A DNA stretch of 64,000 nucleotides from Heliopora coerulea (GCA_030142905.1 JASJOG010000176.1:212501-276500); one strand, 5' to 3'. Shown: positions 38,501 to 49,455, counted from the stretch's first letter. Made by a program: numbers and translations. The notes: generated by a model from the sequence alone, not told the origin.

Positions 38501-41500
38501 CGTAATAAAGTGGTCTCACAGCTATGATTACGATATGCAGCTAAATAAATTACGGCTAAATAAAGCTTCCCGATCAAGCCTTTTATGCAGTCCATTACTG
38601 CCGTGTTTTATAAGCTTTGATTGGAAAATATGTTTTGTCCAAGATGTAAAAGTTGACATGTGTTAGCAAAGTGCTGTGAACTAAAGTTGGTTAACAGCTT
38701 GAAATTATACTTGTCAGGAAAAATGTGGTGTGATAATAACATTTTATAATATCAGTTAAGTGAAAGTGCAGATAAAACCAGGTTTAAAAGGTAAGGGAAT
38801 AAAACTATCAAAATTTATAAACAAACCGGTGAACGTGGGCTTGCGATAAACAGAGATTTAAAGCCGTGTGTGCAATCAATTAAGATGTTCAAGAAAGGTA
38901 GAATTGAACTATTCTCTATCCCAATACAAAAAATATTTTACTGTTGTGAGTTAAGATAGTCTTCAAAGGTCTCAGCCGAACACATAGAACACGGTCGGCT
39001 GAGTGAAAAATGGCAAAACAGTCATGGACATAATTCATGGACATAATGGCGAAATAAAAGAGGTTCGAACGCTCTAACCGAAATCAGTTTATGTACGAAT
39101 TATGACAGTTTTATACCATTATCTTTTATACATTTCGGGATTCCATATAACTTTAATTCGACCCTCCAACAGACCGGAGAAATATCTTGCCTAATTGAAA
39201 TTTTATTATCCCTAAAGTATAATAGAATGGTGTTGATGGTCGTCTGTTGCCGCTATAGAATGCCCCTTGATACAAATGGTTACGTATCTACGCTAATAAA
39301 TGTCACTTTCAATGCAAAAGTGGTAATTGAATGCGACAAAAGCGTTAATGAATGTCGATTGAATAAAATGAAGGTCGTTTTGCGTTAACGAGTTTGAGGT
39401 TGGCGTTCATGATTCTATATTTTCTGGTAATGAACAGCAAAAGGTGAAATATATGAAGGTAAAACCAAATAATGTTTCATGTCTTCCGCTTTCTCGGTTT
39501 TACTGTGATTGCGTTCGTGGTGACACTTATGTCTCAAAGCGAGTATTTTGAGGCCAACTCTCGCCTTGCAGACATGTAGGCCGTTGTTACAGACACCTCG
39601 CTATTACGGACAGGAGCCATTCCCGCGGCGAAAACTGTCTTCGATCGCACCTCGCTAATACGGTGACTCCCGTTATTCCGGACACCAAACTACGAACCCG
39701 AGGGTGTCTGCTATAACGAAAGTTGACTGTATTTCAAACACCAATCCACGAACAACTGGACATTATTTTAAATTCATCTACCCAAGATTCTAGTCCAAAT
39801 ACAAATTCTCTTCCATTTCACTCACAACTGGTCGTTAAAAACACATTAAACCAAACTTACGTACGAATTGCAGTTGGGAAAGTCGTATAACTCGACAGAA
39901 ATTAAAGGATGGCATAAAGTAAAGGTACTTCAGCACAACGACAACAAAGTTATTTACCTAGTATCACTTCAGGCGATCTATAAAATCGACTTTGAATATA
40001 CGTGTAGACTTAAAAAGGTAAAATAAAAGTGTTAGTATGTAGATTGATTTGGAAAATGTGACAATAAATGTATCATTCATAAAATTAATGGTAAACTTCG
40101 TGTTGATAAACCCTTTCCGGTCCGCGACATCTTCCCTTAACGAGTAAAATCGTCTGGGATCGAAAAGAGTTAAAATTATTAATTGCTGACAATTAAAGTA
40201 AAAAACAATCACAATGACAACCGAATGATAACAGATAAACAACAGAACAATAACAAACAAGAACAACAACAACTACAATAGCCACAGCAAAAACAGCGTC
40301 AACAGTAGCAGTAGCATTAGCACAAACAATTGCGGCCACAACAGCAGAAAACAGTAGCAGCAGCAAGTACAACAACAACTGCAAGAACAACTACAGGTGC
40401 AGCAATAGCATTAAGAACAATAAAAACAACATCAGCAACAACAACAACAACAGTAGACTGAACGAAACCGAGTAGTACCTCTTTGGTTTTCATAACAACT
40501 AGATCCAAAATCAATGACTTTTACTCCCGACTGAGTTTTGGTTTTTAATAAAATATTCTCCTTAAAAACGCAAAAGGAATTAATAATGGTCAACAGTCAC
40601 AAGCTGTTTACGTGAAAATTACTAGCTACTTTCACGTATCCAACAACTCTCGTAACTTACTGGCTTCAAGTCACAATGGATAATCCTGTTAGCATGGACG
40701 ACTTTTAGACACTGGAGGATAGAGTAAGCAAACCTTGAAATAAAGAATTCAAACGGTAAGAATGTGGAAAATATGTTCCACGTCTTCCTGATCATTAGGA
40801 TATAGTGCTTGGATTAACAAACGTTTTTTCCGTTTGGCGGAGAAATTTGCAAGATTTGTATTAAATTAATTCAGAGTTTGATGTAATGTCTACGTTCGCG
40901 GATTGTACAAGGTTTGACATCATGTTTAGCGACGAAGTTGACATAAGTAGAAATTGAAATAAAAAAGCTTAATTTTGAGATTAGCGTAAATTGCTGGAGC
41001 AATACTCACTTTCTAATTAAAGATAAACTAAAGCCTTGAAAGTTATTCTTCTTGGTCAGTTCGTATAGATTTAGTCTAAAAAGTCAGTCGGAAAAAAAAA
41101 TGCTGGGAATAAGTCGTAGTGGTATCAACAGCTGAAAGGGTAACTGTGAGACATTTTAATATATTCAGCCTTAAAAGTCCAACTACACCTTGCTTATAAA
41201 TTACAAAGCGAAGTCATCGAAACGTCAACCAATGGTATGATAGGTTTAACTTAAATTTAGTCGTCAAATGTAGTAGGAATGAACAGTTTTATGAACTTAA
41301 CTCATTAGGGGGCAGGGCTCATCCCTTTGGTGAATAAAATCGTCTGCCCTTAGCCAGAGTAAAAAACTAATGTACACCCTTGCTTGTTAATGGTTTGAAC
41401 TTGTAAATCATACTTTAACTTAAAATATGACAATGAAGTGAAAATGCTGGTACCAATTCCTGTCGTCGACTACACGGGACTGTAGAATTGCAATATATAT

Positions 41501-44500
41501 TTGTTTAACTTACCCTAGAAGTTCAAACGTTATGCACAAATGGTTCCTGGAAAGTCAAGATAAAAATAATGTAAGGGTAATTCATTCTTGCCTGTGCATT
41601 CTGTATACTACAGAAGGGTACTTCAACTCAACAACAAAGGCGGAAATTTTGAGAAGTTGACAAGAATTATATCGGTAAGCCAAACTGCGAAAATAACTAA
41701 TAATTCAATTAAAATGAGATGGCGAGAATTTGTCTCAGAATTCCAGAGATCACGAAGTGTTGGACAGTGCACTTTTGAGCGAATGTAAGTTGACAAAAAA
41801 CACAACTCCAAATGTCCTTTTGCGAGTAGAGTCCACCGCTCTGCTTTGTTTCGACTTTTCGACCAATGTAAACCTTTATCTAATTATTTATGACCGTTCT
41901 TACTACACATAAATTGACCCACTTTACGCTCACCTGAAGTAAAAATGCTCTATCATGTGAATTACGTTGACATTGTTTTCTCTGTCCTACAACAATAAAA
42001 ATTCTGACATCTTACTAACTTCCAAAGTTCCCGCAAGCATTTACCGTTACCCAAAAATGACTAAATAGCAGGTTTCAGTGTCTTACATTTACAAGTCTGA
42101 TACTTTTTGTCATTTTCTTTTAATCAGTCTAAAATTGTTCTTAGCCTCAGCTTGTCTCAGTAGTTTAGTCTCAGACAACCGTGCACAGTTGATAGTACAT
42201 TTAACAATAACGTTTGGGAAGCTTTAGATCCCTTTAATTGTCCCTCAGAATCCTTCAGAGTCTTCAATATAGGACAACTAGAACAAAAAAAAACAAGGGA
42301 AAGAACAAAAGGAAAATTCGGGCATCGATCCTTTAACACTTGAATTTTTTCCTTTTGTTTATCGTTCTCTGTTTTTGCTTTGTCCATTTATTTGTTCTTT
42401 TGTTCGAGAGGTATTCTATATACAACAACATTGCGCGTCAAAAGGCTATATCAGCTTTAACCCTTTAACGCCCAAATATTTTCCTTTTGTTTATTGTTCT
42501 CAGTTTTCCCTTTGTCTACTCCTCTGTTCTTTTTTTCTAAAGGTGTCCTATATATAGGACACTGGCGGTTAACCCTTTTAACGTTTGAATTTTTTTTCTT
42601 TTGTTCTTTATTCTGCCTTCCTTTGTTCTCTCACTGGTTCTTTTGTTCTAAAGGTTGTCATATATATAGGACACTGCGCGTTAAGCCTTGGCCAAACGAG
42701 TCCAACATCGTGATTCAACATCGTTTAACATTGTTGAATGCAACACGTTGAAGTCGTTTGGCCACCATGTTGCATCATGTTACATGATGTTATGTGATGT
42801 TGAACGAAGTTTGATTTCCATCAAACATTTCGTGCGAAATCGTTTAACATTTCTTTTGTTCTCATGTGTGAACAACAAAGTTGCACTCGTTTGGCCGCGC
42901 ACTTCAACATTGTTGCACTCGCGCACGCGCAGCAAGTCATCTCTCAGGCAAGGGCAACGGGGAGCTTCGCCTAAAATTCGGGATCATTATTCGTTCCAGA
43001 TTTCTCATCTCCAGAATTCGAGTCAGCACCGCCCAACAATTATGCATGGTTAAATGTATAAGTCGCGATCCTGTTGAACTCTTTCAAGGCGGGAGCTCTC
43101 CCTTTGATGAGTAAAATTGTTTGGCGTTAGCCAGAATAAAATAATAAAAGTCTTATGCTGCCAGGAAAGTGTTAAACCCGATCAATTGAGAAAGTGAAAT
43201 GACTTCTTCATCGTCTTTACATGTAATCGAAAAAACGAAAGACCAAAAAATAGCAGAACGTTTTGCGTATACATTACCTTCTTTCTTAAATTATCAAGAA
43301 TCTTCACTTCTATGAGAGCTTGCTGATGAAACCTTAGAAACAGACAAAATTAATACATACACAAATGTAAGACGAATGCAAAATAAAACAGATTCCGAAA
43401 AATGTCATTCTTAACTTGTGATTCAGGTGAAAAAAAAAGAATAGACAAGAAGCTACACGGTAATGTTTCTACTCAATTATCAAACCAAATGATTTATGAC
43501 CCTGAAATAGAGTCGAAATATTACCTTGTACTTTCTTGTTTATTCTTTTTTGACTTGAATTACAAGTTAAGAATGAAGTTTTTCGGGATCTGTTTTATTT
43601 TGTATTGGCTTAAACTGTTGGCCGGTTATGGCAAAACAAACATCTCTACTGCATAGACTTTCGAGCGATGTGTTCTAATCGCACCGCAAGGGGTGTGCGA
43701 CTAGGCACTGTTAACTGTAGAGACTGTTCAACAACACGTACAAGCTAATTTTATTCACCTCTTCTTATTTCGAATAATTTTCACGGCTAAATACTTTCCA
43801 GTTTTGTGGTCAAATACTTTTACTACTTGACCAAACGATCCTTTGCCTAAGATGTCCAAGACTTCGTAACGATAACTGAGATGGTCTTTCATAACGCGCT
43901 TGTAACTGCCGTGGTCGTCATCGAAACCTGTTAAAAATAAACGAGCAAAATCACCACCACTACATGATTAGGGGATACCATGGCGGAATAAAGAACTAGA
44001 GATAGCCACGACTGCAATTTACGAAACAATGTCTACCTTTCTATAAGGAAGCTAAAGTTAATAGACTCTGTATGTTATACGGAACAATAAATGGTGAGAT
44101 GCCACGGTATATGAGGGATATGCTTATAAGAAACAGTGACATTCATCAAAGAGTTAATCGTTATAATCAGTTTAATTATGTATGCTCTCCTTACAATAGA
44201 AAACTTGATGCTGGACAATCTTTTGTCGTACAACCTATTAAAGCTTGGAATAATTTACCGTAACATATAAGACAGTCTCCTAGTTTGCGCTCTTTTAGAG
44301 TGGCACTTTTTATGAATGCTTTTAGTGGTCAATTAAATATGAGTCATTTTTAATTTTAATATGTATTTTAATTATGGATTTTATTTTGTAACTTATTTTA
44401 GAGATTTTGAGGGCCATAAGTTCATCAGTTTATACTGTTTAGTGTTTTACCCTCATTAAATAAAGTCTATACTATGCTAAACGCTGTCCTACGAAGGAAC

Positions 44501-47103
44501 TGTTAAAATGTGTTGACTTCATTCAACCTGAATTGCTCTTGGAAGAAAACTACGTAGCGCCAGACCAAAAAATCTCTTTCTGGGACTACACGACAAAAAC
44601 CACACTGTCTGTAATAAGTTTGCAGGAGTCTTACTGCTACATATTGTCACAAGTTAATATCATGATGTCTTTGCATAGCTTGGTCCGGATTAATTGTGTG
44701 GTTCGCAAGCTTGCGGCAAGGTGTCATGACCTTATTGTAGTGGACAAGCTTGCAGCAGGAACTTGCTACGCTTCAGCACATAGTAAAGCCGCGGGCATGA
44801 GGTGCAACATTGCACACAATGTTGCCTTAATTATTAAGGACTCTTAAGCCTGGTTTCCATTAAATCGTTAGAATCGCAAGAATCGCAATCGCAAAAATCG
44901 CAATAATCCTATATTTGCGATTAGTCGCTTGAGTCGCAAGAGTCACTTCGACTCACGTTTCCATTAAATCGCAAGGGTTGCGACGACTGCTACGACACGA
45001 TTTTTGCAATTCCCGCGATTTAATGGAAACCAGGCTTTACACGCGGTACAATATTGCACCCAGCGATGCAGCATATACTGAAAGCTCTAACTCTGCGCAA
45101 CGCAGGACAAAATGTTGCAGCAATTGCTACAGGCTCTGACATAGGGTGTAACATTGCACGCAACGCTGGAGCTACTACAAAAGGCTTCGATGCACACGGT
45201 ACACCACTGCTTGCAACGTTGTCTGAATTACTAAAGACCATGACATATTGCGTTAAATATTTCACGCAACGCTGCAAGAATACCTAAGGGGTCTGACACA
45301 TGGTGCAACGTTGTACGAAACGTTGAAGCAACTACTAAAGGCTCTAACACAGCGTGCAACGTTGAACGCAATGTTGCAGTGGTTACTAAAGACTCTGATA
45401 AACGGTCTAACATTGCACGCAGTGTTACAGCAATTTCTTGAGACTCCAACATTTGGTTCAAAAACGAGTGCGATGTTGCAGCAATTACTCAAGGTCTTGA
45501 CACACAATGCAAATTCGTACGAAATCGTGCGTAAAATGCCACATCCGTGCGTGGAGAATATTTCCAAATGACGAATTGTGAGTAAGAACACTGGGACGCT
45601 TTAGGTTCGCATAAGCCTAACCGTAAACATATCCTGATCGTATTTGAGATTAAGGCAGCAAGCAAACATTAGGATTAGAGTTAGGGTAGGCATTAAAATG
45701 AAAATACGGCCAGTATACGTTTAGGGTTCGGGTTTCAGTTGGCTAGCTACCCGCAAAGCTGTAACGACTCCATGAAATAACTTCGATGGCAGGCTTGTTG
45801 CACGACTGCGGTGACAAAACCTCGGAAAAAGCCGGGGAGTGTTCGAGCTTCGTGGAATACTGCTAAACCACTCGGACGGAAACTTTCCAATTTCCCTTTT
45901 TCTGAAGTTGGTGGAACTGTTGGAGTTTACCACTGAAACAGATTTCATCGGAAATCATATATTCTACAACCTACCATTGTTACACGGTGTCCCAGGAGTG
46001 CCCTCAGTTTTGGTCGCTTCCAAGCCTAGAAACCATACTTCAGGGTAATCTAAAATTTCGGACTTCTCAAATGTGGTCAACTTGTCGCCGAAAGTCTTGA
46101 TGCAAACTGAAATTGTAACGGACGTTTCGAGTGTATTAGTCTTATAATTTACAGAGTGCAATAAAAAAGATAATCCTTTAGAGTGAGGAGCAAATGGTCA
46201 CTAAAGCGTGGGGGAAGAAAGGGAGAGAGAGAGAGAGGGAAGATGTTAGACAGACAGACAGACAAACATACAGACAGGGAGACAGAGATAAGGAGTGAGA
46301 AATCGAAATGTGCCAATGTTCAGATGTCCGAATATCAGTAAACTCTCTTCGCTCACTCACTACAGCGAATTTGAAGCATCTGTGGGTCCACTAACTTGTG
46401 ATTAAGGTTATATAATTTCTAAATGAAAATGGATCAGCGATTAACCCACGTGAAATTTTAAAATTTTAATATCTTCATGACACAATTTTTAGTATTCTGG
46501 TAATACGAACTGGCCGTTACTGACGTGACTAACAGAACCAAATGTCTGTAATGTAAATAGCTAAATTTATCCATTTCAGAAACTAAGATAAAAATATACT
46601 GAATGGTTTAAAATAACTGACCAAAATTCGCCAAGTAAAGTGAGGCTTCGAAAGATAATAGTACATCAAGCTAGCCTCTATGACCTTCCCGGGAATACGC
46701 TGGGGCTCAGAAGAAGGCTTTGACATCCCGGATGGGAATTTCGGGTCCAATCAAAATCTCACTGTAAAAAAACGTGCAGATGTGTGCTCGCGTTTTTTCC
46801 TCGCGCGAAAAAGAAAAAACAATTTTGTAAATATCGCAATGCATAAATGGTATTTTACTATAATTCCAACTCCATGTGATCTTGTTTCTCACTGTTTTAA
46901 GAGTTGGAACTTCGAAACATTCAGTGGGATCAAAAGCCGTCTCTCCCTGACTCCTAAAACAAACCCTGTTACAAGAGCAAAACTTCTAATATAGGCCTGC
47001 AACTTAACTGCACCTTCCTAGGTTTAACTGTAGAGGAACTTACAGCTTGGCGTCAAAGGAAGAACAAAGCCATTGGGATCTTGACGAATGTTTTGTTTGT
47101 TTT
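32538..47103 (-). CDS. DYRK4: DYRK4, class II dual-specificity tyrosine-regulated kinase, 15 exons found, 5' end missing
   Basis: Exons in transcript order: 47103-47044, 46106-45975, 43927-43759, 43332-43278, 41986-41934, 41546-41514, 41075-41010, 40733-40661, 40560-40479, 40008-39958, 36376-36255, 36097-36037, 35456-35327, 35170-35110, 32903-32538. All are GT-AG with matching phases (1514 nt, about 503 residues). The DYRK homology box ends [12 protein letters not shown]. The kinase domain has the loop GKGSFG, the lysine in [31 protein letters not shown], activation-loop [12 protein letters not shown] and [12 protein letters not shown]. The tail ends SMFLPPIK, close to the LPPI end of human DYRK4, and the LGLEA and LLGLNLYEL signatures also favour DYRK4. 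These enzymes phosphorylate the activation-loop tyrosine during folding and later act on Ser/Thr. The first exon found starts in mid-codon, so upstream coding exons must exist. Confidence 0.95.
33630..34037. mobile_element. 408-bp Harbinger-like MITE with TTA duplication
   Basis: Bounded by TTA at 33627-33629 and 34038-34040. The ends GGGCCGTTTTCGTCGCAC and, reversed, GGTCCGTTTCATACG are inverted repeats. Longer shared inner blocks follow (CGCATTTAATTCAGACGAAT). A 3-bp TTA/TAA duplication and a GGGCC start fit the PIF/Harbinger superfamily. It lies in the last intron of DYRK4. Confidence 0.75.
34130..34660 (-). repeat. Dispersed repeat (family G), copy 1
   Basis: About 500 bp, related in opposite orientation to 51815-52335. 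Shared blocks include TGATTGGTTGCTGAAC and GCATGCTGATTGG, and a segment that on the minus strand reads EVNKEFIMW...FPFL...SW. Inside the last DYRK4 intron. Confidence 0.65.
34908..35093 (+). mobile_element. Family A inverted-repeat element, copy 2
   Basis: Ends GGGCTATTTACACGTGCGAT and, reversed, GGCCATTTACACGTGCGAT. It matches copies at 1300-1486 and 49678-49864. It lies only 10 bp beyond the 5' splice site of DYRK4 exon 35170-35110 (donor 35109-35104). Confidence 0.85.
36499..39443. repeat. Large inverted repeat, about 625-bp arms, in a DYRK4 intron
   Basis: The arms 36499-37123 and 38817-39443 are near-identical in opposite orientation, judged by eye with only scattered substitutions and small gaps. 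The 1.7 kb between them holds a LINE remnant. The structure fills most of the intron between DYRK4 exons 40008-39958 and 36376-36255; the left arm begins about 120 bp beyond the latter exon. No convincing target duplication was found at the outer ends. Confidence 0.9.
37197..38640 (-). pseudogene. Non-LTR retrotransposon remnant (CR1/jockey-like reverse transcriptase)
   Basis: On the minus strand the frame 38595-38140 carries reverse transcriptase blocks [40 protein letters not shown] and the catalytic AYADDTQLF. After a frameshift, 37995-37369 continues with the family's C-terminal region ([43 protein letters not shown]). No endonuclease domain is present, so the copy is 5'-truncated. The frameshift makes it dead. 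It sits between the arms of the 36499-39443 inverted repeat. Confidence 0.9.
40107..40178 (+). repeat. Family H hairpin-core repeat, copy
   Basis: Reads AACCCTTTCCGGTCC, ACATCTTCCCTTAACGAGTA and AAATCGTCTGGGAT. The second half of the hairpin core is lost. DYRK4 intron. Confidence 0.7.
40228..40455. repeat. Degenerate CAA/CAG trinucleotide tract
   Basis: About 230 bp built almost entirely of ACA, CAA and GCA triplets. In DYRK4 transcript sense it is a UUG/CUG-rich tract starting about 23 nt beyond the donor of exon 40560-40479. The long hydrophobic ([12 protein letters not shown]) frames it creates are low-complexity artefacts. Confidence 0.85.
41297..41372 (+). repeat. Family H hairpin-core repeat, copy
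   Basis: Contains CCTTTGGTGAATAAAATCGT followed by CTGCCCTTAGCCAGAGTAAA. DYRK4 intron. Confidence 0.75.
42331..42684 (+). repeat. Three tandem units of about 112-130 bp with a TATA-centred palindrome
   Basis: Units start near 42331, 42461 and 42573. Each begins with CTTTAAC, has a TTTTCCTTTTGTT-like pyrimidine block and ends with a palindrome. The middle one, GTGTCCTATATATAGGACAC (42543-42562), is a perfect 20-bp palindrome. Similar pyrimidine blocks recur at about 60785-60980. Confidence 0.75.
42687..43055 (+). mobile_element. Dispersed repeat (family E), copy 2
   Basis: Several GGCCAAACGA/TCGTTTGGCC blocks alternate with CAACATCGTT/AACATTGTTG. The distal part AAAATTCGGGATCATTATTCG matches 22294-22455 in reverse. 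Internally inverted, non-coding, in a DYRK4 intron. Confidence 0.65.
43077..43150 (+). repeat. Family H hairpin-core repeat, copy
   Basis: Contains CCCTTTGATGAGTAAAATTG and TTTGGCGTTAGCCAGAATAA. It directly follows the family E element and lies about 130 bp downstream, in the transcript sense, of DYRK4 exon 43332-43278. Confidence 0.8.
44029..44464 (+). pseudogene. LINE C-terminal fragment with poly(A) signal
   Basis: The frame starting near 44029 reads [35 protein letters not shown] and PIKAWNNLP. It meets an in-frame TAA at 44261, then continues with [12 protein letters not shown] to a second stop at 44351. This is the usual C-terminal segment after the reverse transcriptase in coral-type LINEs. 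AATAAA lies at 44459-44464. Severely 5'-truncated, in a DYRK4 intron, opposite strand. Confidence 0.75.
44786..45520. repeat. 51-bp minisatellite, about 10-11 diverged units
   Basis: Units run GGCTCTAACACAGCGTGCAA, CGTTGAACGCAATGTTGCAG, TGGTTACTAAA with many substitutions. Most are 50-53 bp. Because 51 is 17 codons, long open frames with 17-residue periods appear on both strands (for example MLQWLLKTL / MLQQLLKVL). No splice context or start supports a gene. A TTA-flanked MITE (44847-45036) interrupts the second unit. Confidence 0.8.
44847..45036. mobile_element. 190-bp Harbinger-like MITE with TTA duplication
   Basis: The ends AGCCTGGTTTCCATTAAATC and, reversed, AGCCTGGTTTCCATTAAATC match exactly. 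TTA stands at 44844-44846 and again at 45037-45039. The interior is rich in AATCGCAA. A 3-bp TTA duplication fits PIF/Harbinger. Confidence 0.88.
46215..46290. repeat. (GA)n and (CAGA)n microsatellites
   Basis: GAGAGAGAGAGAG followed by CAGACAGACAGACA, just upstream in transcript sense of DYRK4 exon 46106-45975. Confidence 0.85.
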
Positions 47104-48180
47104 CTACATTGACGCTAGAGCAAAAAGAACAGTGGATAATATCTGTGAGGAAAACTTTAATTTAGCGAGTTAAAGATTATAAGATGGGCATGCACTTTAC
47201 TTTCAGAGAGAGAAATTATTTACGTTCTTTAACCCTTTCTGGGCCATACTCGACCTCGTATTTTACTCTGGTCGACACCCGACGATTTTACTCGTCAAGG
47301 GGAGACGTCTTGGACAGGAAAAGGTTAAGCGGTCTCTTTTATTTCCTGTAAGGATTCTAGTTTTTCACCTGTCAAAAAGCAGGTGTCGAGTGCGCACTGC
47401 GTGCAATAAACACATTGCAACAGCCGTTACAGCCACAGAGAACCATAATGTGACAGTAGTTATTCTATGATAGAGGTGTGTGTCAGATCGGATTGGCAGC
47501 TTGAAATTCGATGGTTTACCGATCTGATCTGAAATTTCCGTCTCTTAGTCCGATTAAATCCAATCTGAACGTAAGTTCACAAGATTCGACCAGATCCAAT
47601 TCGATCCAAGGAAATCTAAACAGTATACATTGCAACCAGCTGGTTTAAAGTGTCAACTAAACCGTTTGACACGTAGGTAACAGGAACACGAAAGTGCTAC
47701 TGAGTATTTACTGCGGTTGAATTTTGCCATTTAATGGAGGTCATACATTAACTGGAGCGGACGTGTAGGTAAACGTCACTTAACCGCAGGTGACAAATGA
47801 AAGGCTGCCATATTGGATAAATTGGGGGGGAGCAAACCAAACAAAGTCCAGATGAAAAGTTCAAGATCATGGTGAAAGATCACTTTATTTTTGTCACCTG
47901 TTCTTGTATTTTTTCAAAAAGATATTGTAAGACATTTAAGGCAAAAATAATGACCAACTCACAACTAGCTAACTAGTGTTTCTGCTATACGGTTGATGAA
48001 AGTAAACACGAAAAATCCTCTGAACATCAGTGGTTCGACCTCGAGGTTCTCGAACAGACGGAAAAGGGCGTGGAGAAAAACAATTTGCATCCCAACTTGC
48101 TCAAAATAGTGGCGTGTAATTGGTTTTCCGATTTTCGACCCCCATGCCCTCTAGCTTTATATGATCTATGTGGGTACTAA
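47104..48180. other. Upstream of the first DYRK4 exon found
   Basis: No further exon could be recognised. The stretch contains one family H repeat (47260-47329, reversed) and otherwise unique AT-rich DNA. Confidence 0.4.
47260..47329 (-). repeat. Family H hairpin-core repeat, reversed copy
   Basis: Reads ATTTTACTCTGG, then GACGATTTTACTCGTCAAGG and GGAGACGTC...GGACAGGAAAAGGTTAA. It is the complement of the consensus, with part of the hairpin altered. Confidence 0.75.
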
Positions 48181-48181
48181 T

Positions 48182-48793
48182 AGAGACCTTAAGATCTATG
48201 GCGTCAACTTCAACGGCAACGTCTTTTAAACAAAAGAATTCTTCGTGCAAAACAAAGAGATTGAAGTAATATATCATACGCGAGAAGGAGTGTTTCATCA
48301 GATATCCAGACACCGAGAAGTGAGTTGAAAAACAAGGCGATAGCCTAGTTTTATAACCAACTTCGAGGTGTTTGGATATCTGATGAAACACGACTTTCGA
48401 GTGTATGATATTACATCTCAAACGAATACATATTTAAAGAGAAAATCGGGCTTAAATTTGACAAAATTCTATGCTAATTAAGATCAGATATCCAAACTAC
48501 GTCTCGGTACTGATTTCCTTTGTCTTTTGCTCATGAATTATTAATGAGTTTGAGATGATAATTTCTCTTCTCCATAACGTCGTCGTCATGCATACAACGT
48601 TATCCAGACTATTTTCGCGTCTAAGGGACGACGTCAGCTTGCACAGTGAAAAACTTTTAGTTAAGATTGAATTCAACTCGAGAATACAGTCGTTCTAGGA
48701 GAACTGGAGCCTTTAGACGTCATAAAATAAGCCACAAGTATCAAGTACGGTGGTTAACGAACCGTCCTTTATTCAAATGTCAAAATTTTGAAG
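48182..48793 (+). repeat. Dispersed repeat (family F), copy 2, split by a palindromic insertion
   Basis: 48182-48258 and 48555-48793 match the two halves of 31065-31398. The intervening DNA carries a near-perfect palindrome, with arms 48267-48330 and 48352-48412 sharing GTGTTTCATCAGATATCC. It ends with CTCATGAATTATTAATGAGT, also found at 33408-33427. Copy 1 shows the uninterrupted state. Confidence 0.75.
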
Positions 48794-48864
48794 TAAGTGA
48801 ACCCAGGAATTTGTCGGTAGTCTTTGCTGTCTTGTCAATTTACATCTCCCACGCCTGTCAATCA

Positions 48865-49168
48865 TCTTTTCAGCCCGGGCTGAAATTTTTTCATGCGATT
48901 ACATGGGATTTTTCAGCCCGGGTAGCTCAAACTGGGCTGAAACTTTCTTCATGTAGCTCCGGTTCTTAAGTATTTTATCAGAAGGCCGGGCTGAAGATCT
49001 CCAGGTAATCAGTCTCTTAAGGTCGCTAGTGTAAGCACTTGACATCATAGCAGCCATGTTGGTGTTCCGTCGCAAAAGAACTTTAATCATTTTCTTTCGT
49101 TGGGTACACCAACATGGCAGTCATGTCTTTTGTTATTCGAGTCTTCAGGAACCGAGTGCTTACGCTCC
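48865..49168. repeat. CAGCCCGGGCTGAA cluster and adjoining inverted repeat
   Basis: CAGCCCGGGCTGAA (palindromic) or parts of it occur four times in 48871-48990. Next to it an inverted repeat pairs GCAGCCATGTTGGTGT (near 49050) with ACACCAACATGGCAG (near 49110), with outer GTAAGCACTTGA/GAGTGCTTAC. Non-coding dispersed elements. Confidence 0.55.
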
Positions 49169-49455
49169 GTACGGTTAACATATGCAAATTTCTATAACGT
49201 TGTTGGTGTTCTTGAATGGAAAGATGGCTACGTCGAGCATCTCGCTTTACAAGAAATCAATTTGAAGAAGAGCTGAGAGATTATAAACCCATCTCCTCGA
49301 AGGTAAAAAGCTGCACTGATGTCAATACAACAGTTATGTAACCCCAAAATGTCTTAGCATCGGGAAGTGTTGGTTGTAGCATTTGAACTATGTTTAAAAC
49401 ACACGTGGGCTCACATGCGTACCGAACTCTTTCCCGAAAGGATAAATTATCTGTC

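Noticed and set aside
40193..40514. Hydrophobic valine/leucine-rich frames resembling membrane proteins
   Set aside because: Artefact of a CAA/CAG trinucleotide tract.
45020..45591. Several 75-109 residue repeat proteins on both strands
   Set aside because: Produced by a 51-bp minisatellite lacking stops. No splice sites or start context.
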